From Dehalococcoidia bacterium (lineage in GTDB: Bacteria; Chloroflexota; Dehalococcoidia; GIF9; AB-539-J10): a DNA stretch of 7,527 nucleotides. The notes beneath the pieces were generated by a model that saw only the letters and a list, made by a program, of their open reading frames with translations, did not search any database and was not told the DNA's origin. The stretch is from NCBI GenBank assembly GCA_030603485.1, contig JAUVXS010000085.1, positions 1 through 7,527 on the forward strand, read 5' to 3'. Shown here in pieces: positions 1 through 4,382 of the stretch. The first letter of the stretch is position 1; each line of letters starts with the position of its first letter. The translations under genes and the position numbers were made by a program.

Positions 1-80
1 TTATATTATAACATTTTTTACCCATTTGTCAATAGAACCTTTAGAAAAACTAAAAAACTAGTTACTTTTTTAGTAGAATA

Positions 81-89
81 TGCTAAAAT
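81..89 (+). promoter_or_regulatory. Candidate extended -10 promoter for the 102-aa gene and array
   Basis: TGCTAAAAT matches an extended -10 (TGnTAAAAT) inside a very AT-rich stretch (1-120). No convincing -35 hexamer lies 16-18 bp upstream, so recognition would rest on the TGn element. Transcription from here would start near position 96 and leave a leader of about 165 nt before the ATG at 261. The same TGCTAAAAT string recurs at 1295-1303 before another rightward gene. Inferred from sequence only. Confidence 0.35.
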
Positions 90-147
90 GTAATCTGGCT
101 ATAAAATTAAAATCTCCAAATATTTATCCTATATCCAGATGCTTTGT

Positions 148-231
148 GGGGCTGTTAGGGCAAGGGTCCTGCCAAGCTGTTTTGGCAGAGCGCTGCTCCC
201 AACTATAAAGAATAGGGCAGCCGGCAGCCCC
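148..231 (+). promoter_or_regulatory. Foldable 5' leader closed by a 7-bp helix
   Basis: GGGGCTG (148-154) is perfectly complementary to CAGCCCC (225-231). Between them are two adjacent hairpins: CTGCCAA (169-175) with TTGGCAG (182-188) around a 6-nt loop, and GAGC (188-191) with GCTC (195-198) around a 3-nt loop; the two share base 188, so one would lose a pair. The segment is much more GC-rich than the AT-rich DNA before it and ends about 30 bp before the start of the 102-aa gene. It could be a regulatory leader fold, but no known riboswitch class is recognised. The 7-bp closing helix invites a tRNA reading, but the T-arm consensus is absent. Confidence 0.35.
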
Positions 232-260
232 GCAGGGCAATAAAGAAGTAAAGACTGAAG

Positions 261-569
261 ATGTTATCCGAATCGCAGATTGAAAATATAGCCGGTCTGG
301 CAGCCGCCGACTTCCGTAATCCGTGGACACACGGGCTAATCAGAAAATGGATGATCAAGAGTCTTCGTAAGAAAGGAATTGACCCCGCAGTGGTCAAAGC
401 CGAGCATCTCCTGATGGCACATGTGATAGCTAGGGCAATCAAGGAGACGGGTAAAAGGAAGTTCGGGAAGGACGACATAGTAGCGGTGTTTGTGAAGGCA
501 ACACAGCTCTTGAGTGGAGACCAAGGCAATATGAAGCAACACCCTGAGGGCACAGGGGGAAAGGAGTAG
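261..569 (+). CDS. Small hypothetical protein immediately upstream of the 36-bp array
   Basis: This 102-aa, Lys-rich, probably all-helical protein is not recognised. Residues 44-86 form two helical stretches joined by TGKRKFGKDDI, a pattern loosely like the helix-loop-helix of a histone fold (compare AGRKTIKAEDI in archaeal histones). I treat that as a weak resemblance, not a call. There is no signal peptide or membrane segment. The ATG at 261 is the first in-frame start after a stop at 249; the Shine-Dalgarno site is poor (GAAG touching the ATG), so translation may be weak or leader-controlled. The last 12 codons contain the 27-bp repeat that recurs at 937-963 and begin with an in-frame ATG (MKQHPEGT). 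The stop lies 12 bp before the first box A, so the array would form the 3' UTR of this mRNA. A DNA- or RNA-binding partner of the array is a reasonable inference from position only. Confidence 0.6.
   Translation: MLSESQIENIAGLAAADFRNPWTHGLIRKWMIKSLRKKGIDPAVVKAEHLLMAHVIARAIKETGKRKFGKDDIVAVFVKATQLLSGDQGNMKQHPEGTGGKE
528..554 (+). repeat. 27-bp direct repeat, copy 1
   Basis: Identical to 937-963 at 26 of 27 positions (A/G difference in the middle). It contains CACCCTGAGGGCAC, whose core CCCTGAGGG is a near-palindrome of operator type. This copy lies inside the 3' end of the 102-aa gene, where it encodes MKQHPEGT. The two copies are 409 bp apart and bracket array, terminator and promoter. Confidence 0.9.
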
Positions 570-580
570 CAGAGAAGTTA

Positions 581-868
581 GAGAAACCCATTTAAAAAGA
601 GCGAGCCAGTATATGAGAGAAACCCGTTGACAATGAGCGAGCCATAGGTGAAGAGAAACCCATAAATCAAGAGCGAGCCAAGGGAGGAGAGAAACCCATC
701 ATTTACGAGCGAGCCATAGGAGAAGAGAAACCCATAAGATGTGAGCGAGCCATAGTAAAGGAGAAACCCAGAAAGCAGGAGCGAGCCATAGGAAACGAGA
801 AACCCATCTAATAAGAGCGAGCCAGGGGAGATGAGAAACCCATGGTATCAGAGCGAGGGAGAGGGGCT
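581..868 (+). repeat. Eight-unit, exactly 36-bp alternating two-box array
   Basis: Box A, GAGAAACCCA, starts at 581, 617, 653, 689, 725, 761, 797 and 833. Box B, GAGCGAGCCA, starts at 599, 635, 671, 707, 743, 779, 815 and 851. Every A-B and B-A step is exactly 18 bp, with no indel across 288 bp. Only two boxes deviate: A2 ends in G, and B8 is GAGCGAGGGA. A and B agree at 7 of 10 positions (GAGmrAsCCA), so the basic monomer is 18 bp. The 8-bp gaps vary: A-to-B gaps are A/T-rich and usually start with T, while B-to-A gaps are purine-rich (often TAGG...) with only one C in seven gaps. Neither box is palindromic or complementary to the other. All reading frames through the array contain stops. 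The array follows the 102-aa stop by 12 bp and ends in a terminator, so it is probably transcribed rightward. It is not a CRISPR, because conserved parts and gaps are far too short. No known family is recognised. Confidence 0.97.
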
Positions 869-888
869 TAGGTCCCTCTTCCTTTTTT
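857..888 (+). terminator. Intrinsic terminator fused to the last array unit
   Basis: GGGAGAGGG (857-865) pairs with CCCTCTTCC (874-882), giving a 9-bp stem with one G-U pair and an 8-nt loop, followed at once by TTTTTT (883-888). The left arm begins inside the eighth box B. The only departure of that box from consensus (CC to GG) is at bases used by the stem. This fixes rightward transcription through the array and a 3' end near 888. Confidence 0.85.
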
Positions 889-911
889 ACCCCAGTATCC
901 CCTTCCCCTTA

Positions 912-941
912 TTGACACTGGGGTTGACAAAACGTTAATAT
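912..941 (+). promoter_or_regulatory. Sigma70-like promoter for the 84-aa gene
   Basis: A consensus -35 TTGACA (912-917) is followed 18 bp later by TAATAT (936-941, 4 of 6 matches to TATAAT). A second TTGACA sits at 924-929, 12 bp from the first and with no matching -10. The predicted start near 948 falls at the edge of the CCCTGAGGG palindrome (951-959) of repeat copy 2, so a repressor binding there could block initiation. The region follows a terminator and precedes the ATG at 984. Confidence 0.5.
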
Positions 942-963
942 GAAGCGACACCCTGAGGGCACA
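937..963 (+). repeat. 27-bp direct repeat, copy 2
   Basis: This partner of 528-554 differs at one base. Here it overlaps the -10 and predicted transcription start of the 912-941 promoter, so its CCCTGAGGG palindrome is placed like an operator. It also begins a 20-codon frame (940-1002, MKRHPEGT...) that overlaps the start of the 84-aa gene. Without a Shine-Dalgarno site and with the start base upstream of the predicted transcript, that frame is probably a relic of the duplicated gene end. Confidence 0.9.
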
Positions 964-983
964 AAGAGGAAGAAGGTAAATCA

Positions 984-1238
984 ATGCCAGCAGAAATTAT
1001 GACTCCTGAGCAGTTTAAGGCGGTACTTGAGCCTGGAGCCTTTTTCATGATGCTACTAACATCCGAGGCTGAATCAATTAAGGGTTTAGACTACATCTTG
1101 ACACCAGAAATCACAGACAATGCCTCAGTCATGCTAACTGGTAAGTATGCCAAGAATATAAAAGTATTGCAGGATGCAGGCTGGGAGACGGCAGATGGTT
1201 ATAGAATTGAGGGATTCTTTAAACAAAAGGGAAAGTAA
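984..1238 (+). CDS. Hypothetical 84-aa protein downstream of the array
   Basis: The protein is not recognised. It looks like a small mixed alpha/beta cytoplasmic protein: an N-terminal helix after MTPEQF, a hydrophobic stretch (FFMMLLTS, residues 20-27) that is short for a membrane span, and a C-terminal half ending GWETADGYRIEGFFKQKGK. The ATG at 984 is supported by AAGGT at 973-977 with ordinary spacing. It has its own promoter (912-941) overlapping repeat copy 2, so it may be regulated separately from the 102-aa gene and the array. A role with the array is inferred from position alone. Confidence 0.6.
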   Translation: MPAEIMTPEQFKAVLEPGAFFMMLLTSEAESIKGLDYILTPEITDNASVMLTGKYAKNIKVLQDAGWETADGYRIEGFFKQKGK

Positions 1239-1294
1239 AAGAGATAGGTAACCCATACAGGCCACAATTAAGGCTTTATCCTTTTCGCGTTCTT

Positions 1295-1303
1295 TGCTAA
1301 AAT
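1295..1303 (+). promoter_or_regulatory. Candidate extended -10 before the zinc-ribbon gene
   Basis: TGCTAAAAT repeats the string seen at 81-89. A poor -35 (TTTATC, 1275-1280) lies 17 bp upstream of TAAAAT. Initiation would be near 1310, leaving about 6 nt before the ATG at 1316, so that gene could be nearly leaderless. This fits its lack of a good Shine-Dalgarno site. Confidence 0.25.
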
Positions 1304-1315
1304 ATCCTCAGGCCG

Positions 1316-1555
1316 ATGATAATTCTGACCGTCAGGTGCCCGCATTGTGGAGGCAACGTTTACTCCGAAGTCTACCAAAAGAAAAGGGAGTTCTTTTGCT
1401 TAATGTGCGCTGTCGAACTGGATCCGAAGATGATGGGAACCATCAGCCGTATGCCAACATCTAAGGAGAGCTGGGAAACGCGCAAGGGGGAGCATTTAAT
1501 ACAGCGGATACCTCTTAGGCGACAGCGACTTCCCCGGTTGCTTCCTGTCGCTTAA
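1316..1555 (+). CDS. Small zinc-ribbon protein
   Basis: This 79-aa protein begins with a zinc-ribbon-like pattern: RCPHCGG at residues 7-13 and FFCLMC at 27-32, two CxxC knuckles about 17 residues apart, with a beta-rich linker. The remainder is basic (RIPLRRQRLPRLLPVA at the end) and could contact nucleic acid. There is no clear Shine-Dalgarno site, so the start is uncertain and the transcript may be almost leaderless. The last 13 codons coincide with a strong inverted repeat (1516-1554), so the Arg/Leu-rich tail may be forced by that structure. It converges with the leftward operon. Exact function is unknown. Confidence 0.5.
   Translation: MIILTVRCPHCGGNVYSEVYQKKREFFCLMCAVELDPKMMGTISRMPTSKESWETRKGEHLIQRIPLRRQRLPRLLPVA
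1516..1554. other. Stem-loop between the convergent arms
   Basis: TAGGCGACAG (1516-1525) pairs with CTGTCGCTTA (1545-1554) with one G-U pair. An inner CGAC/GTTG helix (1526-1529 with 1537-1540) closes a TTCCCCG loop. The structure lies between the converging gene sets and could slow transcription from either side. Neither side has a T-tract, so I do not call it an intrinsic terminator. Confidence 0.55.
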
Positions 1556-1567
1556 CCCTCATGGTAA

Positions 1568-1663
1568 CTAGCCACCCAGGGAGAGAACTATGCCAGTGAA
1601 CAACCCCACCAAGCCTAAAACCAGCAGGGCTCCTATGCCGGCCCAAATCACCCTATTTTTCAT
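1568..1663 (-). CDS. 31-aa single-pass membrane peptide
   Basis: This short frame encodes MKNR, then one long hydrophobic segment from about residue 5 to 29 rich in Gly, Leu, Val and Ile (for example ALLVLGLVGLFTGIVL), ending in Gly-Gly before TAG. It fits a single transmembrane helix with a positively charged N-terminus and small-residue packing spots (GLVGLFTG). The ATG overlaps the end of the 78-aa gene by 11 nt and has AGAGGAAAGG just upstream, as expected for coupled translation. It is the last gene of the leftward operon. It could be a holin-like, toxin-like or accessory membrane peptide; sequence alone does not tell which. Confidence 0.5.
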   Translation of the reverse strand: MKNRVIWAGIGALLVLGLVGLFTGIVLSLGG

Positions 1664-1889
1664 TTTTTGCCCTTTCCTCTTTCTCTAAAATCCGCATACC
1701 CACAATCCGGTACACGCAATTCTCACATCTTGCTGGCATAATATTCAATTTTTGGTTCCTAGCCTCAGCCAGTTCTTTCTTGAGCCGTTCAACTTCGTGG
1801 CGCAGGTCAACAATGATGATTTCTCGCTTGTTGATTTCGGCTTCGCTGACACTGACTATTTGTCTGGCCAAATCTCTTAATTTTATCAT
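1653..1889 (-). CDS. 78-aa coiled-coil protein with a CxxC motif
   Basis: Residues 3-46 are an unbroken charged helix with heptad-like spacing (EVERLKKELAEARNQ), predicted to form a coiled coil. A short CENC motif follows at about 55-58, then a basic/acidic tail. The ATG has AGGA about 5 nt upstream and starts 6 nt after the stop of the winged-helix gene. One CxxC pair suggests metal sharing in a dimer or a redox pair. It may multimerise with another small protein of the operon. No family is recognised. Confidence 0.55.
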   Translation of the reverse strand: MIKLRDLARQIVSVSEAEINKREIIIVDLRHEVERLKKELAEARNQKLNIMPARCENCVYRIVGMRILEKEERAKNEK

Positions 1890-1895
1890 TTTATC

Positions 1896-2342
1896 CTAAC
1901 CAGATGCCGCCCTGGCCGGGTCTAACCACGCTTGCTCTTCAGAGGTTCCCTTGCTGGTCATTCGATAGAACACACGTTGCTCCAAAAAGTCGTAAACGGC
2001 TGGCTCCCGCCTGCCGACAGGCTCAACTAAGCCAAGTATTTTGAACCAGTGGAAGTACTTGGCAAAGCTGGAGTAGACTGGCCGCCTGAGAGGCCTTTTG
2101 CCTTCCTCAATTCTTGCCGCATTCAGGCGTTCTATTTCCTCGCTTAGGGCATAGTGGATGTCGGCGACGCAGGCTTCGCCGTGTTCTTCAAGATAGCGTT
2201 TCGTAAAAATTCCAGGGCGATATGCCGACCCTGCCCGGCCCCAGGGAGTTGTTATCTTCATGTGGCTTCCGGGTTCCCGCCGCCGGAGGGGTTGTTTTCT
2301 CGTTTTCTTAATCCTTGGTCTCTCTTCTTTCATTTTCTTCAC
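1896..2342 (-). CDS. Winged-helix-like DNA-binding protein
   Basis: A very basic N-terminus (KKMKEERPRIKKTRKQPLRR) precedes residues 45-130, which read like a winged helix-turn-helix: FTKRYLEEHG, ADIHYALSEEI, then RRPVYSSFAKYFHWFKILGLVEPVG as recognition helix, and FYRMTSKG as the wing strand. The C-terminus is Ala/Gly-rich. The GTG at 2342 overlaps the recombinase 3' end by 35 bp; an ATG at 2333 is a nearly equal alternative. Being coupled to a recombinase that lacks its own DNA-binding N-terminal domain, it could be a directionality or accessory factor or a regulator of the element. That role is inferred; only the fold resemblance comes from sequence. Confidence 0.55.
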   Translation of the reverse strand: MKKMKEERPRIKKTRKQPLRRREPGSHMKITTPWGRAGSAYRPGIFTKRYLEEHGEACVADIHYALSEEIERLNAARIEEGKRPLRRPVYSSFAKYFHWFKILGLVEPVGRREPAVYDFLEQRVFYRMTSKGTSEEQAWLDPARAASG

Positions 2343-2988
2343 TTTCCCATAATTTTTCGTATTCAGACCTCAATTGCTCTACGGAGCGGTCGACATATTC
2401 CATAGTGGTGGAGATCTTGGCGTGGCCAAGCAACAGTTGAAGCTTCTTAACGTCCAGTCCTTTGTCGACCCATGTTGTGGCCAGCAAGTGACGCAAGCTA
2501 TGGGGATGGAGCCCCTTTATTCCTATACGCCGCCCCAGCTTCTCAATAATTTGCCAGCCCCTTTGCCGGCTAAATGGAAATACCAACAATCCGCGATATG
2601 AGAAGCTACGACGCCATTCCAGATAGTCCCCTATAAGGCCTAAAGTATCAGAATCAATTGGAATTGTGCGCTGGCGACGTTGCGCAACCTTTTCCCGTAT
2701 GGCTTTGTCTACCTTGTTCCCACAGCCGGAACAGAAGACATGCTTTTTGCCTAAACCCTCTCCACAATGCGGACACTTTAGCTTTAACCCCTCTTTGAGA
2801 TGAATGATTGCCAGTGTTCTTCCCTGGAAGTCAATATCGGTTGTCTTAACTTCGATAGCTTCAGAAACACGAACACCGGTTCTCGCCAGAAAAGCAATAA
2901 AAGCCTTATCCCTGGGATTATCGGCAGCGGCAATGAGCTGCTCCAGCTGCCCGGGCTCAACGTGTCCTTTCAGGGTTATTTGTGTCAT
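2308..2988 (-). CDS. Tyrosine recombinase, catalytic domain only, with inserted zinc ribbon
   Basis: From the ATG at 2988 this is a 226-aa phage-integrase-family (XerC/D type) tyrosine recombinase. The family cleaves and rejoins DNA through a 3'-phosphotyrosine. Visible active-site residues are Arg40 (TGVRVSE), His163 and Arg166 (HSLRH), His189 (LLGHAKISTT) and nucleophile Tyr198 (MEYVD). The catalytic Lys is probably Lys65 or one near 100. Two features are unusual. The protein begins almost directly with the catalytic domain, so the SAM-like core-binding domain is missing. A zinc ribbon (CPHC at 72-75, FCSGC with Cys86 and Cys89) is inserted in the beta-hairpin that normally carries the Lys and contacts DNA. 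An in-frame TTG at 3045 would add 19 residues overlapping the 63-aa gene. I prefer the ATG, which lies 2 nt after that gene's stop with a G-run about 11 nt upstream. It may integrate or excise this element, but no att site was found. Confidence 0.9.
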   Translation of the reverse strand: MTQITLKGHVEPGQLEQLIAAADNPRDKAFIAFLARTGVRVSEAIEVKTTDIDFQGRTLAIIHLKEGLKLKCPHCGEGLGKKHVFCSGCGNKVDKAIREKVAQRRQRTIPIDSDTLGLIGDYLEWRRSFSYRGLLVFPFSRQRGWQIIEKLGRRIGIKGLHPHSLRHLLATTWVDKGLDVKKLQLLLGHAKISTTMEYVDRSVEQLRSEYEKLWESEENERRETKD

Positions 2989-2990
2989 TT

Positions 2991-3182
2991 TTAATTTTTG
3001 CCCCCGCCATGCCAAAGGTTGATAGTTGTTACCGAGTACCTGCAAAAGGCTCTTTTAATATCAAAGCCGCACCACGGGCAGCCTTGCTTTGCCAGCTTGA
3101 TAGTGTGCGCCACTAGACGCTGGCAATTGGGACAGTTCAACCGGACAATCTCCAATCCCACTTTTGGTTCTTTACGATTCAT
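2991..3182 (-). CDS. 63-aa zinc-ribbon protein
   Basis: Residues 17-20 (CPNC) and 35-38 (CPWC) form a four-Cys zinc ribbon separated by a basic helix-like linker (RLVAHTIKLAKQG). A GGAGGT site lies 5-7 nt before the ATG and overlaps the stop of the preceding gene (3186), so translation is coupled. The gene ends 2 nt before the recombinase ATG. As its neighbour lacks an N-terminal DNA-binding domain, this could be a partner supplying DNA contacts. That is inference; the metal site is the only supported element. Confidence 0.65.
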   Translation of the reverse strand: MNRKEPKVGLEIVRLNCPNCQRLVAHTIKLAKQGCPWCGFDIKRAFCRYSVTTINLWHGGGKN

Positions 3183-3185
3183 CGG

Positions 3186-3476
3186 CTACCTCCGCTTTAG
3201 GAACCGACGGCTGACCTCAAAGACCTCTACAAACGACGGCTCATAGTCTTCTGGCCACTGGTAAAGTATCCGCCCCCACCTGTCGTAAAGGACATATGGG
3301 TCAGGCTCGCGGTAGACGTGAATGGCTATCAACTCAAAATCTCTGTTCAGAGCGTCAGTCGGCAATAGCTCTTGGTGATTGCTATACCACCGGCGCCCTC
3401 GCCTTAGCCCCTCAGGCTCCTCTCGGCTATGACTACGACGTACTTGTCTTCCATTAAATCCAACCAAGCCTTTCAC
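3186..3476 (-). CDS. Hypothetical 96-aa protein
   Basis: It starts with GTG preceded by a strong GGAGGT 5 nt away. The first 40 residues are Arg-rich (RRSHSREEPEGLRRGRRWY). The second half looks like a compact strand-rich unit (FELIAIHVY, VLYDRWGRILYQWPEDY, FVEVFEVSRRFLKRR) with many aromatic residues. There is no signal peptide, membrane span or Cys pair. No family is recognised. It sits between the SCAGH-motif gene and the 63-aa zinc-ribbon gene, and its stop overlaps the next gene's ribosome binding site. Confidence 0.6.
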   Translation of the reverse strand: MKGLVGFNGRQVRRSHSREEPEGLRRGRRWYSNHQELLPTDALNRDFELIAIHVYREPDPYVLYDRWGRILYQWPEDYEPSFVEVFEVSRRFLKRR

Positions 3477-3494
3477 CTTTCACCTCCAAATTTT

Positions 3495-3860
3495 TTATGT
3501 CGGCCATACTCCCCTCTTCATCATTTGTTGGATGCGCTCTGTGCCGAAAGCTCCAATGCCAGCAAAATTTGCCCTGGTGACTTCGGTTACGCCCTTGTCA
3601 GTTATGTAGGGCGGTATCCTGCGCAGCTTCCTTACTCGGATACCTTTTAACCCAGCGTGTGATAGGATGGCCCGTATCGCTTCGTGCCTTGGGCCTCTGA
3701 CAAGGTCAATTGCCCCCATTTTGCTGCCTCTTCCATTATCGTGGTGCCCAGCACAGGACATCACGGTAATATAGCCCAAACGGTTGAGAGCCAGGACTAT
3801 GTCCCTTATTTCAGGGTCAAGGTGTTCTTTTTCCCAATCCTCAAGAAAAGGTATAGTCAT
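3495..3860 (-). CDS. SCAGH-motif protein of unknown function
   Basis: From the ATG at 3860 the protein has 121 residues. An early block, DPEIRDIVLALNRLGYITVMSCAGH, is the most diagnostic part: helix, LNxxGYxTxxSCxGH, then a His/Asp loop (HHDNGRG). Similar LN..G..T..SC.GH patterns occur in small phage and archaeal proteins, where Cys and His are likely functional. The middle is a strand-helix unit (MGAIDLVRG, HEAIRAILSHAGLKGIRVRKL) and the end is basic. I chose the start at 3860 because GGGAG lies 6 nt upstream. The frame stays open to 3941, but that extension would overlap the previous gene and has no ribosome site. Function is not assigned. Confidence 0.65.
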   Translation of the reverse strand: MTIPFLEDWEKEHLDPEIRDIVLALNRLGYITVMSCAGHHDNGRGSKMGAIDLVRGPRHEAIRAILSHAGLKGIRVRKLRRIPPYITDKGVTEVTRANFAGIGAFGTERIQQMMKRGVWPT

Positions 3861-3903
3861 ACTCATCTCCCTATCCATCTCAAGATTTATCGCCTGCCTG
3901 CCT

Positions 3904-4155
3904 CTAAACGGCAAAGGCGCCATCGGCCTCAAATACACCAAGAAGAGCGTAAATCGTCTCCCAAGTAATCCCCAAGTCGCAATCTTCGTGGGTATCTATG
4001 TAGTCAATGAGCTCCGCGGCTTGCTCCCGGGTTATTTTGATACCAAGCTCTTTGGCACAGGTCAACACATCATCCTCACTCCAGATTGCGGCGGCAATAT
4101 GCTCATCTTGGTCATACTCCTTCAGGGACTCAATTACATCTTTAACTTTTGGCAT
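3904..4155 (-). CDS. DUF1380-like small acidic protein
   Basis: This 83-aa acidic protein resembles small plasmid/phage proteins of the DUF1380 kind: KDVIESLKEYDQDEHIAAAIWSEDDV, then a helix with ITREQAAELIDYID, then CDLGITWETI. The pattern of a short helix, DE(H/P)...IWxxxDV, and a closing GIxWxxI is what I recognise; function of such proteins is unknown. AGGT lies 7 nt before the ATG. Stop and next start are separated by 43 bp. The weakly similar families make this a moderate call. Confidence 0.65.
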   Translation of the reverse strand: MPKVKDVIESLKEYDQDEHIAAAIWSEDDVLTCAKELGIKITREQAAELIDYIDTHEDCDLGITWETIYALLGVFEADGAFAV

Positions 4156-4183
4156 TTTTCTTACCTACCTTTCTTTTAGTCTC

Positions 4184-4229
4184 AGCCTAACCGGCTGGCT
4201 GCTGCCCTGGCAGTGGGTCGGGCAGTTAA
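4184..4229 (-). repeat. Intergenic element, copy X
   Basis: This GC-rich spacer shares CCGGCT, CTGCCCTGGC, AGTGG and CGGGC(A/G)GTTA in the same order with 4383-4446. CTGCCC and GGGCAG can form a stem here. Each copy lies downstream of one short reading frame, of similar opening, in the leftward operon. It may be a relic of a duplicated gene-plus-spacer module. Confidence 0.45.
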
Positions 4230-4360
4230 GATTTTTCTAATTCGGCCTTATCCCGCTTTTCAACAAAATATCGCCATGTGTGGGGTTTCTCGGTGCGAAT
4301 TAGTTTTCCGGTGCGGTCATAAACTTTCACGCCGCTGAGGTTGATTGATCACTTTGCCAT
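4226..4360 (-). pseudogene. 45-codon frame broken by TGA at codon 4
   Basis: An excellent ribosome site (AAGGAGATAGGAA) precedes ATG GCA AAG TGA. After the TGA (4349-4351) the same frame stays open for 40 further codons to TAA and reads like a small protein (VKVYDRTGKLIRTEKP, then HTWRYFVEKRDKAELEKS). The motif VxDxxTGKLxR also occurs near the start of the 60-aa gene upstream in the operon, so this may be a decayed paralogue. Alternatives are reinitiation at the GTG of codon 11, readthrough, or a functional 3-codon minigene. TGA is a normal stop elsewhere in the operon, and no clear SECIS hairpin is visible. Confidence 0.5.
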
Positions 4361-4382
4361 TTCCTATCTCCTTCTTATTATT

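Noticed and set aside
148..231. tRNA gene
   Set aside because: The 7-bp closing helix and 84-nt length are suggestive, but there is no GGTTCGA-type T-arm or acceptable anticodon arm.
124..553. Minus-strand open frames opposite the 102-aa gene
   Set aside because: They are Cys/Ser/Leu-rich with no ribosome sites and look like the antisense of a real gene.
581..868. CRISPR array
   Set aside because: Conserved parts are 10 bp and gaps 8 bp, with two alternating box types; CRISPR repeats and spacers are each more than 20 bp. No cas gene is visible.
1241..1258. Degenerate array unit (ATAGGT next to AACCCATA)
   Set aside because: It shares fragments of a B-to-A gap and box A, but the GAGA part is missing and spacing is lost; it may be chance.
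1516..1554. Bidirectional intrinsic terminator
   Set aside because: The stem is strong but neither flank has the T-tract needed.
2308..3182. att core site for the recombinase
   Set aside because: No direct repeat pair flanking the recombinase or a tRNA end is visible; the element's borders are probably outside the window.
2154..4240. Plus-strand open frames across the leftward operon
   Set aside because: They run opposite to well-supported genes with ribosome sites and recognisable motifs, and have low-complexity antisense composition.
4282..4290. Isolated box A (GAGAAACCC on the minus strand)
   Set aside because: A single 9-mer inside a short coding-like frame without a box B at 18 bp; most likely chance.
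4226..4360. Selenoprotein with TGA-encoded selenocysteine
   Set aside because: No plausible SECIS hairpin directly follows the TGA, and the context lacks a redox motif.
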